64,000 nucleotides of DNA from NCBI RefSeq assembly GCF_943192945.1, contig NZ_CALPCE010000003.1, positions 1 through 64,000 on the forward strand, read 5' to 3'. This document shows, in pieces, positions 38,201-46,439 of this stretch. Below the pieces are notes generated by a model, which was given only the letters and a program-made list of their open reading frames with translations, was not told the DNA's origin and ran no database searches. Numbering within the stretch: the stretch's first letter is position 1; the number at the start of each line of letters is the position of its first letter. The DNA is from Anaerocaecibacter muris. GTDB lineage: Bacteria > Bacillota > Clostridia > Christensenellales > Pumilibacteraceae. The translations under genes were made by a program, and so were the position numbers.

Positions 38201-38377
38201 ACGAACGCCGGGATTAACCGCACTCTCTTTTACGGTGGAGTTTGATGCGGATTCGGCTTTTGCTTTTACTGCATAGTCTGCAATTCCAAGCGGCAAAGCG
38301 AATATTGTAAGGACGGCAATGGCAAATACAACTGCCGCGCGCTTAAAAAAATTCAATACTTTCGATGTCGTTTTCAT
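35270..38377 (-). CDS. pulA: Cell-surface type I pullulanase (GH13)
   Basis: Debranches pullulan and amylopectin at alpha-1,6 links outside the cell. 1035 aa: signal peptide (1-~42), CBM41-type domain (~70-170, INYFNNKDADKWYLWLW), further beta domains, CBM48-like domain (~305-400), catalytic barrel (~415-850) with the pullulanase motif YNWGYDP (502-508), nucleophile Asp620 (GFRFD), acid Glu649 (YGEPWD) and Asp728 (CHDN). A C-terminal transmembrane helix (~959-984) and a Lys then Glu/Pro-rich tail replace an LPxTG anchor. AAAGGAG precedes the ATG. It is 28 nt after the amylase gene and ends the starch operon. Confidence 0.94.
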   Translation of the reverse strand: MKTTSKVLNFFKRAAVVFAIAVLTIFALPLGIADYAVKAKAESASNSTVKESAVNPGVRVSAETVADEVIPDFLLTINYFNNKDADKWYLWLWSLAGEKIKDENKFSGSVNIGGKAWKTLSVGISGVKADKDGNAVGLIVRDAAWNKDVEIDRFVKADKIVNNKVTLYLVTGDSELYYSEEEAIVAMQNAILPKITSAAFSALDEVKIKTGVAITDKSYFKIKDSGNNVVGELDCSLPENADYVGKTAITIKLDSNCDFSKSYVICDEPAVIDTEKNFSRANIVTHYLFEDASFDVYNYDGNDLGAVYSAEKTVFKVWSPYAEDLKLNIYSAGEGGTATSYDMVKSEKGTWSYTLNGDQKNKYYTYSVVNGGTTNEIVDPYAKSGGRNGQRGMIVDFNSADTKPQGWDTQSNPTLKSNAHAVIWEAQLRDVTIHESSGVSEANRGKFLGLTETGTKNSKGQATALDYLKELGVTQVHFQPLFDFASVVEDFKVATYNKDGQYNWGYDPLNYNMPEGSYSSDPSNGTVRVKEMREMVMALHNAGIQVIMDVVYNHVSNASTSNFEKLMPGYYFRKSDTGNFLNGSGCGNETASERFMFRKFMIDSLLHWTAEYKIDGFRFDLMGLHDVNTMNMIYDELVKVNPDVILYGEPWDAGSNGISGKNRPANKGNAKRMPNIAIFNDDFRDGIGGSFAQGSLRNDGAVYIGTNGWTEKYTANPLQSIAYTACHDNSTIWDKLNRKVDASKSVIKQMNNMSAVAVYTSQGISFMLAGEEMLRSKPTTRRNSYDNRPYSYASDPDYYFSDNSYKSPDSVNAINWELRDTNKDVVEFYKGLIAIKKTWPQFHLSTKEEIAQNVKIVDADLDDGVVSYAIKDPNSNEYAVILFNNGNITRKIAVPQGNYDVFVNGNKASATKLSSFSGNSFTVGARSAVVMRGTIDGANLSAWQYKVEDVKEADDSNLGLALGLGIGIPAAVLIAGGAVFGVMYGKKKKGKKDEASDKDEPKAGDKPDDGEAPAEKTEQEQAPAEEQPSTDKSEA

Positions 38378-38405
38378 TATTTACTCCTTTATGGTTTATT
38401 TTATT

Positions 38406-40154
38406 TTAAATGTGTAGTAATGCAACGGTCGCTGGCGACATTGTCAAAGTTGAATCGTTTAACTTAACATCCCCGCCATTGGCTTTTAAATCCCCGACAA
38501 GTTTATACCCTGCGAATTCCGACGTGTCGAGCGTAACGGACGCCGTTCCCGTATTGTGGACTATAAGTATTGTTCTGTTTTTCCACGTTAAAGTATAAAC
38601 CGCTACCGACGAATTAAGTGAATTGGTTGAGTTGAGAGAACTGCCGGCAGCCAATATCGAGGCTTGTGTTTTGATTTTATTGTCTGACATCAATCCGTGT
38701 GGGGTCATTACGCCGCGTCCGATTTCGGGGAATCGATTGCGCAACTGTATCGCATTTCTGTAAAACGTCAGAATAGAAGAAGTTGAGCGGTTTTGAGATT
38801 TCCACGTACCGAATTTTTGCGTACCGTCGTAATTTGCTCCCGGCGGGTTTTTCATATTATACTTACCGTCGCCCCAGTTAAACGGCAAACGTTTATTAGG
38901 GTCAACACCGCTACCAGCCGCGCCTATTTCTTCGCCGTAATAAATATACGGATTGCCGGGCGCCAACAAATACAGTGCGGCGGCTTTTTTTATTTTAACT
39001 TGGTCGTAATTGAAATATCCCGCACTGCGATCGTTATCGTGATTTGAAAGGAAATTAGACATAATCGCGTCCGGATCTTTGGCTAAAGTACCCGCTTGGA
39101 TTTCCGCAAGTTTGTCGGTAAACCAACCTGCGTCGGAAGTACCCCAACCGTTAGCTAATTCCGCAAAACCGACGTCGTCGGCGCCGCCCATGGAATAGTT
39201 AAAGCAACTCATGCCCGTGCCGAAAAACTTTTCGATATCCATGTTACCGGTCCAAACTTCGCCGACATTATAACAGTAACTGTTAATGCCGTCGTTCTCT
39301 TTACCGAAAACTTCGGTGCCTTTTTGATTACAGTAATCGTTAAACCATGTCCAAAACTCGCCGTTTTCCTCGGTATAAATCGACCCGTCCGCAAACGCCC
39401 ACGGCACAGCATCCAGTCTGAAAGAATGCACGCCGCGTTCCAGCCAGAAATCGACGATATTTTTTATTTCTTCCCTGACTTGGATATTGCTTAAATTTAA
39501 ATCGGGCATTTCAATGGAGAAGTTACATAAGTAGCTGTACGGACTGTCCGACACTTTTGCGTAACCGTCAGACCCCGACAATTCCGATGTAAGTTTAAAA
39601 CAATATTTTGCCATGGCTTCGCTCGTTTCGGGAGTGAGTCCGTTACGCGCGTCTGTAAGAGCTTGCTTAAACCAAGGGTGTTGTTTAGACGTGTGATTGA
39701 GCACCAAATCCATTTGCAACCATATATCGCGTTTGTTGCATTCCTCGACGAGTTTGTCAAAGTCATCAAGCGTGCCATACTCTGCGTCAACGTTGTAATA
39801 ATCTTTTACATCATACTTATGGTACGAGTTGGAACTGTTTATCGGCATAAGCCAAATTCCGTTTATACCCAAGTCTTCGGTCGTACTGTCGTCACCGTCG
39901 TTAAGGTAATCGAGTTTTTCGATTAAACCTTTAAAATCGCCGATACCGTCGCCGTTGCCGTCCGCAAAAGACCGAACAAACACTTCGTAATAAGTCCTGC
40001 AATAATCCTGCGGAATATCGTATTCGTAAGTATTAGTCGGCGCGGCGGGATTAGGTCCGTTATCGCCGTCTTTTCCGCATGCCGCACAAGTGATACTCAA
40101 CGAACATGCAAGAACAGACGCCGTCGCCAACGATAAAAGTTTTTTATATTTCAT
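38406..40154 (-). CDS. Lipoprotein alpha-amylase (GH13)
   Basis: 582 aa, exported; a lipobox-like CAAC places the lipidated Cys at about 26. The GH13 barrel shows region I DLVLNHTS, region II GVHSFRLDAVPW (nucleophile Asp248), region III VGEVW (acid Glu299) and region IV LSNHDNDR (Asp373). It also has FVRSFADGNGDGIGDFKGL, a calcium/loop segment frequent in neopullulanase- and oligosaccharide-cleaving relatives, so maltodextrin cleavage is possible as well. Preceded by TTGGAG; separated from malG by a 16-bp hairpin. Confidence 0.92.
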   Translation of the reverse strand: MKYKKLLSLATASVLACSLSITCAACGKDGDNGPNPAAPTNTYEYDIPQDYCRTYYEVFVRSFADGNGDGIGDFKGLIEKLDYLNDGDDSTTEDLGINGIWLMPINSSNSYHKYDVKDYYNVDAEYGTLDDFDKLVEECNKRDIWLQMDLVLNHTSKQHPWFKQALTDARNGLTPETSEAMAKYCFKLTSELSGSDGYAKVSDSPYSYLCNFSIEMPDLNLSNIQVREEIKNIVDFWLERGVHSFRLDAVPWAFADGSIYTEENGEFWTWFNDYCNQKGTEVFGKENDGINSYCYNVGEVWTGNMDIEKFFGTGMSCFNYSMGGADDVGFAELANGWGTSDAGWFTDKLAEIQAGTLAKDPDAIMSNFLSNHDNDRSAGYFNYDQVKIKKAAALYLLAPGNPYIYYGEEIGAAGSGVDPNKRLPFNWGDGKYNMKNPPGANYDGTQKFGTWKSQNRSTSSILTFYRNAIQLRNRFPEIGRGVMTPHGLMSDNKIKTQASILAAGSSLNSTNSLNSSVAVYTLTWKNRTILIVHNTGTASVTLDTSEFAGYKLVGDLKANGGDVKLNDSTLTMSPATVALLHI

Positions 40155-40214
40155 GTCAACTCCAATATAATATATTGTAATAATTATTTATAAAGATATA
40201 AGCCAAAGAGTTTT

Positions 40215-40253
40215 AATAAACAGCATATAATCAATGCTTATATGCTGTTTATT
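40215..40253 (-). terminator. Hairpin between malG and the amylase gene
   Basis: A perfect 16-bp stem, 40215-40230 with 40238-40253 (core ACAGCATATAA / TTATATGCTGT). It lies 9 nt past the malG stop and lacks a long T-run, so partial termination or 3' end protection is likely. Confidence 0.65.
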
Positions 40254-40261
40254 ATACCCTA

Positions 40262-41152
40262 TTAACCTTTTGCCGCGCCGCCGGTAATGCCTGCTACATA
40301 GAACTTTTGCATTAACAGATATAGCAACACTATAGGCACCGCAATTAGCGTACCGCCTGCACAGAATCTGGTGAACATACGGTCTATCGTATTGTTGTCG
40401 CCGGCGTCCAACCATTGTTGTATACCTACCGCAACGGTGAACTTTTCGGGATCCGATATAAAGACTTTCGCCAAAATAAAATCGCACCACGGACCTATAA
40501 AAGCAGTAAGAATCGTATATATAATTATAGGTTTACTTAACGGAATGATCATCCGCCAGAATATGCGGTTTTTAGTAGCGCCATCGATACGCGCCGCCTC
40601 GTCAATCGCGACAGGCACTGTATCGAAAAAGCCTTTAACAATATAATATCCCGTACCTGCGCCTATAGAATACACAAGTATCAATCCGAAAGTATTGTTT
40701 GTCAATGTGTACTCTGTATCACCGATAGTGAACGATACTTGCTTGAAAATATAGTATAGCGTAATAATCGACAGGAAGCCGGGAAACAGCCCCAAAATCA
40801 ATGCTATATTCATCAACGTTTTGCGAGCTTTAAACCTCAAACGCGAAAGCGCGTAAGAAACCATGAGCACCAATAAAGTAGAAATTATACAAGAGCCTGT
40901 CGCTACTATCAGCGTATTTACCAACCATTTGCCGTAAGGATACTGGTCGTAATCTGCGCCGCCGAAAAGATTTTTGAAGTTATCCATCGTAAATTCTTTC
41001 GGAAAAATCGAAGTAGTTATATTGCTCGTATTAGCGTCAAATGCTCGCAATACCATCCAAACAAGCGGAAACAACCATATTACTACCATCACAGCGAGTA
41101 CAATGTATATTATGCTATCGGTAATTAAACGTTTTGATCTTAACCCTATCAT
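40262..41152 (-). CDS. malG: Maltodextrin ABC transporter permease MalG-like
   Basis: 296 aa, six predicted membrane segments starting IIYIVLAVMVVIWLFPLVWM. The cytoplasmic EAA loop AIDEAARIDGATKNRIFWRMIIPL contacts the ATPase. Typical MalG end YLLMQKFYVAGITGGAAKG. Start overlaps the malF stop by 4 nt (ATGA). Works with malF and the binding protein at 42792; no MalK/MsmX ATPase gene in the window. Confidence 0.95.
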   Translation of the reverse strand: MIGLRSKRLITDSIIYIVLAVMVVIWLFPLVWMVLRAFDANTSNITTSIFPKEFTMDNFKNLFGGADYDQYPYGKWLVNTLIVATGSCIISTLLVLMVSYALSRLRFKARKTLMNIALILGLFPGFLSIITLYYIFKQVSFTIGDTEYTLTNNTFGLILVYSIGAGTGYYIVKGFFDTVPVAIDEAARIDGATKNRIFWRMIIPLSKPIIIYTILTAFIGPWCDFILAKVFISDPEKFTVAVGIQQWLDAGDNNTIDRMFTRFCAGGTLIAVPIVLLYLLMQKFYVAGITGGAAKG

Positions 41153-42687
41153 TGGAACGAATCCTCCTGTTTAACCGATTTGGAACTGTTAAATACAATA
41201 AGAGCAAAGAAGCTACTTATAATAAACGTGAATATACCTATAACCGCACCGTGATTGTATTCCGCAGAGGAATTGTTGACGGTCAATCTGTACAACCAAG
41301 TTACCAACAAGTCGGTAGAGCCGGGGCTGTTTGCGGATTTGCCCATGAACGGACCGCCGCCCGTAAGGAAGAATATAACGTTGAAGTTGTTAATGTTGCC
41401 CGTAAACGTCGTTATAAGCTGCGGACCCATAACAAACATAATATACGGGAACGTTATGGATATAAACCTGCGCACAGGTCCCGCACCGTCGATACGGCTC
41501 GATTCGTACAACTCTTCCGGGATATTCATAAGTATACCGTATGTGGAAAGCATTGTAAACGGCATGCCGCGCCACATATTGATAACTATAACCATTATTC
41601 TCGCCATCGTCGGTTTATAAGTAGCCGAGCCGAACCAGTCCACATTCTGATTTATTCCAAACCATTGTTGTATAATCAAGTTAAATGCGCCTGTCTGCGC
41701 CGGATCCGACTTCCATGCGAAAAACTGACTCATCATAAGCAACGATACAAAATCGGGAACAGCGATTACAATAACGAAACAAGTCCGCCAAAACGCTTTA
41801 AGTTTAATCGACTTTTTATTGATTATCATTGCCAAGAACATGCCGAAGAAGAAGTTGGTAAACGTCGCAAAAAACGCCCATATAAGCGTCCAGCCTAATA
41901 CGCCCCAAATTTCCGTTCCGTATGTCTTTCCGAAAACCGAAGCAAACGAATCGAATCCCACCCACTTAAACAAATGGACTTCGTCGTTAAACGCGTCGAA
42001 ATTGGTAAACGCAACCAAAATGTTGCAAATGAGCGGCAATACCGTTACTATCAAAATACCTACAATAGGCAATGTAAGTATCGTAACATGATAACCGTCG
42101 TTAAGCGCGAAATTTATCTGTTGTTTTGGACCGGAAATAGCCTTGCCCGCTTCTACGTGTTTTTGCGTGTTGTACGCGATTTGGGTATTCTTAATCCACA
42201 TATAGAGAAAGAATATCATAAAAATAAACGTCAAAACGCTGAAAATAAGTATCTTGAGCGAGTTATCGTGTTCTACCATACCAATCCCGCCGGGACCGGG
42301 AAGTATAGGCGTTATGCCCAATGACGGCAACATCGATAGATTATGCGCCCCGATAAACACCATAAACAGAATAAATAAAACTTCAACGGCAAGCTGTAAA
42401 AAACCCGTTAAAAATTGTTTGGGCCCGCGCGAAAAATTGCCGAATCCCATAATAAGATACGACATTCTCGTGCGCCAATCACCGTTTTTAAATCTGAACC
42501 ACAAACCTTGAAAACACCGACCGATTGCAAATACAAAATCGCGGATTTTAAAAGGAATCGCCTTGATACAGCACCATATCATTATACCAACGTTCTTGAT
42601 ATATTCCAATATGGCAAGTCCGAATTTTTGATACCAAGGTCGATTATATTGCTTCCAGGTAGGGACAGTATTTTTGGTTGATGCCAT
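41149..42687 (-). CDS. malF: Maltodextrin ABC transporter permease MalF-like
   Basis: 512 aa. A long N-terminal region (~1-95, basic/aromatic, membrane-proximal) precedes membrane segments around LAVEVLFILFMVFIGAHN and the MalF-type core. EAA loop IPEELYESSRIDGAGPVRRF. Contains VAFTNFDAFN and LTGGGPF, common in MalF. GGGAG precedes the ATG. 104 nt after malE with an intervening hairpin. Confidence 0.94.
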   Translation of the reverse strand: MASTKNTVPTWKQYNRPWYQKFGLAILEYIKNVGIMIWCCIKAIPFKIRDFVFAIGRCFQGLWFRFKNGDWRTRMSYLIMGFGNFSRGPKQFLTGFLQLAVEVLFILFMVFIGAHNLSMLPSLGITPILPGPGGIGMVEHDNSLKILIFSVLTFIFMIFFLYMWIKNTQIAYNTQKHVEAGKAISGPKQQINFALNDGYHVTILTLPIVGILIVTVLPLICNILVAFTNFDAFNDEVHLFKWVGFDSFASVFGKTYGTEIWGVLGWTLIWAFFATFTNFFFGMFLAMIINKKSIKLKAFWRTCFVIVIAVPDFVSLLMMSQFFAWKSDPAQTGAFNLIIQQWFGINQNVDWFGSATYKPTMARIMVIVINMWRGMPFTMLSTYGILMNIPEELYESSRIDGAGPVRRFISITFPYIMFVMGPQLITTFTGNINNFNVIFFLTGGGPFMGKSANSPGSTDLLVTWLYRLTVNNSSAEYNHGAVIGIFTFIISSFFALIVFNSSKSVKQEDSFQ

Positions 42688-42721
42688 AATTTTAACTCCC
42701 TATCGAATAATTTAAAATAAA

Positions 42722-42770
42722 CAAAGAAAATTCGCCAAGCCGAGAAATTCGACTCGGCGAATAGCCTTTG
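42722..42770 (-). other. Stem-loop between malE and malF
   Basis: Nested arms CAAAG/CTTTG (42722-42726, 42766-42770) and GCCGAG/CTCGGC (42739-42744, 42753-42758). Stem-loops here commonly let the binding protein be made in excess over the permeases, by partial termination or by protecting the upstream mRNA. Confidence 0.6.
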
Positions 42771-42791
42771 CTTTACATAATTACTTTAAAA

Positions 42792-44066
42792 TCAGGTTTT
42801 GTCAATCTTAATGGATGCCGCAATCGTCTTTAATTCTTCTTTTGCGTCTTTTAAAGTTTTCATTTCGCCCGTAGCCATCTTCTTAACAGGGTTGAGAATA
42901 CCGGTTTCAGCCCAGAATCCGTCGGCTTGGTCGTGCTGTACATAGCCCTTTTTCTGAACTTGAGCTCTGTACGTTTTGATAATGGGATCGTTTTTGATGG
43001 TTTCGTTGTTTTCCGTCAAATTCTTATTGCTCGGCCCCGCATTGGTTGCGTTATAACGTGCAAGCTGTCCTTCTTCGCTGGTAAAGAACTCTGCAAGCGC
43101 AAGAGCGGCGGGAATAGTGTCGGCAGATTTAAGTGCGTTTACTGCGCAATATTTTGCGCCGTAGAAAGTACCCATATCATAAGTCTCGCCACCAACGGTA
43201 AAGGAAGGCAGAACCGCCGTTTTTATTTTGGTTTCGGCATTGGGAACCTTCTTCTTAATTTCCGACCATTTCCATGTTCCGTAAATGCCGGCAATGTAGT
43301 TACCCTCCGCGAAACCGCTAACTATATCGCTGTTGGTAATTACTTGCGAAGGCGATTTCGGAGCATTGTTCTTTTCCGTGGAGAAATAATTCCAATACGC
43401 TTCGATAGCAGCCATGCCTTCCGGAGAATCCAAAGTCGTATCGTATTTTTTCATAGATGCGTCGGCAAAGTCAAACGCGCAGCCCGTGCCGATAAAGAAC
43501 GACGCGACATAATATGCGTCGCCGTAATCGAACGAAATATGCTTGTTTTTTGCTTTTGCAACAGACTGTATCTTATCGAGCGAAAGTACGTCTTCCGCCG
43601 TCAATTCCGTGCTGTCGTAATACAAGAAATACCCGTTGTCGTTAGTCGCAGGGAACGCCATAATTTTATCGTTGATTGTGGCGAACTCGTAAGTGAAAGC
43701 CTCGTCGCGCTCCGTTACCAACGCTTTATAATTATCGGGCAATGCTTGAAGAACATTGCGGTTATATAATTTATATAAGTGATCGGAAGGGATAAAGAAT
43801 ACATCGGCGCCCGTAGAAGGATCTTTACCTAATGCAGTCTGAACAGTTCCCTCGCCTTTTGCTTCGAACTTAATAGTGTACTTGGCATAATCGGGGTATT
43901 TTTCTTTGAACTGCGGAACAATTTTTTCGTATCCGCTGATAGCCTCTTGAGGGCACCATACTTTAAGCACGGGACCGCTGTCATCGCTACCGCCGCAAGC
44001 CGCAAGCCCGCCGATCGCGGTAAAAGCCATAGCAGAAGCTAAAAGTGTTGCCAATATCTTTTTCAT
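42792..44066 (-). CDS. malE: Maltodextrin-binding lipoprotein MalE-like
   Basis: 424 aa. Lipoprotein signal with GGLAACGG. Type I sugar-binding fold: LKVWCPQEAISGYEKIVPQF, TGADVFFIPSDHLYKLY, LQALPDNYKALVTERDEAF, IMAFPATNDNGYFLYYDSTEL, FAEGNYIAGIYGTWKW, EGQLARYNATNAGPSN, and a tryptophan-containing DGFWAE late in the chain. Captures maltodextrins for MalFG. GGAGG upstream. Preceded by a ~120-nt leader with hairpins. Confidence 0.95.
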   Translation of the reverse strand: MKKILATLLASAMAFTAIGGLAACGGSDDSGPVLKVWCPQEAISGYEKIVPQFKEKYPDYAKYTIKFEAKGEGTVQTALGKDPSTGADVFFIPSDHLYKLYNRNVLQALPDNYKALVTERDEAFTYEFATINDKIMAFPATNDNGYFLYYDSTELTAEDVLSLDKIQSVAKAKNKHISFDYGDAYYVASFFIGTGCAFDFADASMKKYDTTLDSPEGMAAIEAYWNYFSTEKNNAPKSPSQVITNSDIVSGFAEGNYIAGIYGTWKWSEIKKKVPNAETKIKTAVLPSFTVGGETYDMGTFYGAKYCAVNALKSADTIPAALALAEFFTSEEGQLARYNATNAGPSNKNLTENNETIKNDPIIKTYRAQVQKKGYVQHDQADGFWAETGILNPVKKMATGEMKTLKDAKEELKTIAASIKIDKT

Positions 44067-44193
44067 AATTTATCCTCCAAAAATATTTAATATTATTTAG
44101 AATGAATATAAGGTTTTATAAACTGAATATTAAAACCTATAAGTTTTCCGCACCGCATTTTGCGGCATGTCATTATTTTGAACAATTTGTAGA

Positions 44194-44222
44194 ATAATAT
44201 ACTTTTGTTGTTTAAATTGCAA
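44194..44222 (-). promoter_or_regulatory. Promoter of malEFG-amylase-pullulanase
   Basis: Minus strand -35 TTGCAA (44217-44222), 17 bp, -10 TATTAT (44194-44199). The leader contains a CCGCAAAATGCGG hairpin and an AGGTTTT...AAAACCT inverted repeat. It starts just after the upstream gene's terminator. Confidence 0.75.
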
Positions 44223-44227
44223 CGAAA

Positions 44228-44257
44228 CAAGCCCGATAAAACCGATCATCGGGCTTG
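44228..44257 (-). terminator. Terminator of the starch-binding lipoprotein gene
   Basis: CAAGCCCGAT (44228-44237) pairs with ATCGGGCTTG (44248-44257); modest T-run on the minus strand. It separates this gene from the malE transcription unit. Confidence 0.78.
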
Positions 44258-44281
44258 TGTTCGGCAATCATTTTTTAAATA

Positions 44282-45220
44282 TTACGCAGTAACGGTAGCG
44301 ATTTTAACGGTTTTCACACTGCCGTCCGCCGCGAGCACAACCGTAAACTTATAAGTTCCTGCGGTTACACAAGAGAAGTTACCGCCGCTGCTTGCCTCAA
44401 AAGCCTCGTGGTCGGTTTCTATTGCCGTGCTGGTCGCACCGACCCAACCGCCTTGTTTCCAATCGCCGGCAACTTCGCCTTTCGTGACCTTTTGCATAAC
44501 ACGAAGACCGAATTCGTCGCCTTCTTCACATGCCATGGAAATTTCGTGTGTGGTATCTTCCGTAGGGTCGGTAACCGCCGTCGATTTTGCGGTTTCAGCC
44601 GTAGGCTCTACCCATGCCGTTTCCCCGCCGAAAGCGCCGTAGAAACCTACATAGTAAGAAGTCGAGAGTACGGGAGCGTCGGATTTACGAACATACGTTA
44701 CGATGGATTTGTCCGTCGGCGCGGTATTGATACGCAATTCGTAAACACCGTCCTGATTGACTACAAAGTTCTTTCCGCCCAAGCCTTCGCCAGCTTCTTC
44801 CGATATAGGGGAAGTAGCGGTATTCAACGACTTCAAAAGGTTTTCGTCAGCGGTAAGTTTGCTTATACCGGGCATATCGTCCCAAGACGTATCGGCATAA
44901 CGAATTTTAAAAATATCACCTTTATACAAGTTAAGCGTTACTTTATACAAATCCTTATTATCGGAATTCTGTTGGAACTGGAAATCTTCGGGGATAGTCG
45001 CAGTGCCTGCGTCATCGCCCCATGTCGCGTTATCGTAATACTTGAGCGTAGCCGCAACCCAATAAGTTTCTTCGGGAGCTGCCCATGTTCCCGTAATCGT
45101 CTTATTAAACGGATCATCATATCCGCCGCCGGGTTTGTCGTCTCCACCGCATGCAACAAGACCGCCGATAGCCGTAAGCGCCATAGAAGACGCCAAAAGA
45201 GTAGCGAGCAATTTTTTCAT
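44282..45220 (-). CDS. Putative surface starch-binding lipoprotein
   Basis: 312 aa. The signal peptide is nearly identical to that of the neighbouring MalE (MKKLLATLLASSMALTAIGG), with lipobox LVAC. The mature part appears to hold two tandem beta-sandwich units (about 45-180 and 190-312), each with aromatic and strand patterns such as YWVAATLKYYDNATWG, GVYELRINTAP, YYVGFYGAFGG and GTYKFTVVLAADGSVK. Position at the head of the starch locus suggests a glycan-binding role; no enzymatic motif is seen. Own promoter and terminator. Confidence 0.7.
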   Translation of the reverse strand: MKKLLATLLASSMALTAIGGLVACGGDDKPGGGYDDPFNKTITGTWAAPEETYWVAATLKYYDNATWGDDAGTATIPEDFQFQQNSDNKDLYKVTLNLYKGDIFKIRYADTSWDDMPGISKLTADENLLKSLNTATSPISEEAGEGLGGKNFVVNQDGVYELRINTAPTDKSIVTYVRKSDAPVLSTSYYVGFYGAFGGETAWVEPTAETAKSTAVTDPTEDTTHEISMACEEGDEFGLRVMQKVTKGEVAGDWKQGGWVGATSTAIETDHEAFEASSGGNFSCVTAGTYKFTVVLAADGSVKTVKIATVTA

Positions 45221-45259
45221 AAATTTTCCTCCATAATGAATTATTTAATTGCTATAAGC

Positions 45260-45288
45260 ATTTTAGCACCATTAGTTGCCTTTGTCAA
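45260..45288 (-). promoter_or_regulatory. Promoter of the starch-binding lipoprotein gene
   Basis: Minus strand -35 TTGACA (45283-45288), 17 bp, -10 TAAAAT (45260-45265); GGAGG before the ATG. Confidence 0.85.
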
Positions 45289-45331
45289 TAGTTTTTCACA
45301 AAAATTTTGATAAAATTTATACATATTGACC

Positions 45332-45345
45332 AAAGTGTACACTTT
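45332..45345. promoter_or_regulatory. 14-bp palindrome upstream of the starch locus
   Basis: AAAGTGTACACTTT is a perfect palindrome 44 bp upstream of the -35 box, a location suiting an activator or upstream operator. It does not match the CcpA cre consensus. The rest of the AT-rich gap 45289-45526 shows nothing else. Confidence 0.45.
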
Positions 45346-45526
45346 TATTCGTGTTAATATATCACTGCTTTTGTTATATTTTGTACTATTTTGTCTTTTT
45401 TATTAAGAGCCTTTTATTTTTCGCTCTTTTTCGCCTATATTTTACATACTAACGCCGCACGAAAAGCGTTAATATCAATCCTTAATATATATAGTTATTG
45501 TATATTACTGTTAATTCCGAATAACA

Positions 45527-45554
45527 AAAAGCACGGTCGTTCTGCCGCGCTTTT
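45527..45554 (-). terminator. Terminator of the nucleoside hydrolase gene
   Basis: AAAAGC-A-CGG / CCG-C-GCTTTT followed on the minus strand by TTTTTG, 17 nt past the stop. Confidence 0.8.
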
Positions 45555-45571
45555 GATTGCTTTATTTACGA

Positions 45572-46342
45572 TTATCTATATTTAAGGTCGTTGAACTCTA
45601 CCCCGTCCGCGCGGCGTATGCGCTCCGCGTCGAACAGTTCGGGATTGGTCACGGCGAGCGCGGCGACATAATCGTACACGGCGACGGGCGCGTTGCGACT
45701 TATGCACATAGACTTATAACGCGCTATAAGTTTATCCGCGATCGGATCGCCCATGACAAATCGGTCGAACCCGAATTTTTTGTCGTGACATGTGTCGAGC
45801 GTAGCTACCGCCGTCGCAGTTTTTGCATAGCTTTTAAATGCCGCAACGTCCATTGCCTCGTTAAATTCGTACTTGCCGCAGTTCGGTTCTTCCTTGACCG
45901 TTCCGCCCATCAACACCGTACAGAACGGCGTATACCCCAGCATGTTCGGCACGGTACAAGGACCGAGCGACAGCACGCAATCGCGGCTCGGTTGCGCCTC
46001 CGATTTAAGCTCCGAGCAAAACTCCGCAAAGTCGATCACGGTAAGTTCGGACGTCTTATGTTCCAACACGTCGCCTATCCCGTCCGTGCCGTGCACGTCG
46101 GGGATATTATCGGACGGCTGTTTAACGGCGCGCGTATCTACTATGCGCACTTTGTTTTTGTCCGCACCCGCCGCGGCGAGCAGTGTATGAGCGTTGCGAT
46201 ACGCCGTTTGCACACCGACGTTCCCGCCGATCGGCACAACGTCGATTTTGCCGAACTTATCGGCATGACGGAGTATGTGCAACGTCGCAATCGCGTCGTC
46301 CAGACCGTAATCGCAAAACATTATTATTCTGTTATAGTCCAT
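45572..46342 (-). CDS. Inosine-uridine type nucleoside hydrolase
   Basis: 256 aa from ATG 46342, preceded by GAGGTGG; an in-frame GTG at 46351 overlaps that site. IIMFCDYGLDDAIA corresponds to the calcium-binding DxDxxxDD N terminus but lacks the first Asp; HGTDGIGDV and EFNEAMD match other family sites, and YDYVAALAVTNPELF the C-terminal ligand region (usual His replaced by Tyr). Likely hydrolyses a nucleoside or related glycoside; the altered residues leave the substrate open. Confidence 0.75.
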   Translation of the reverse strand: MDYNRIIMFCDYGLDDAIATLHILRHADKFGKIDVVPIGGNVGVQTAYRNAHTLLAAAGADKNKVRIVDTRAVKQPSDNIPDVHGTDGIGDVLEHKTSELTVIDFAEFCSELKSEAQPSRDCVLSLGPCTVPNMLGYTPFCTVLMGGTVKEEPNCGKYEFNEAMDVAAFKSYAKTATAVATLDTCHDKKFGFDRFVMGDPIADKLIARYKSMCISRNAPVAVYDYVAALAVTNPELFDAERIRRADGVEFNDLKYR

Positions 46343-46439
46343 AATTTCCACCTCGCCGCGCGCATATTTGCATGGTTGCTAATATGTTTATATGTTCACG
46401 ACAGTATTTTAACCGCTTTTATCGCGGTATGCCCGCTTG

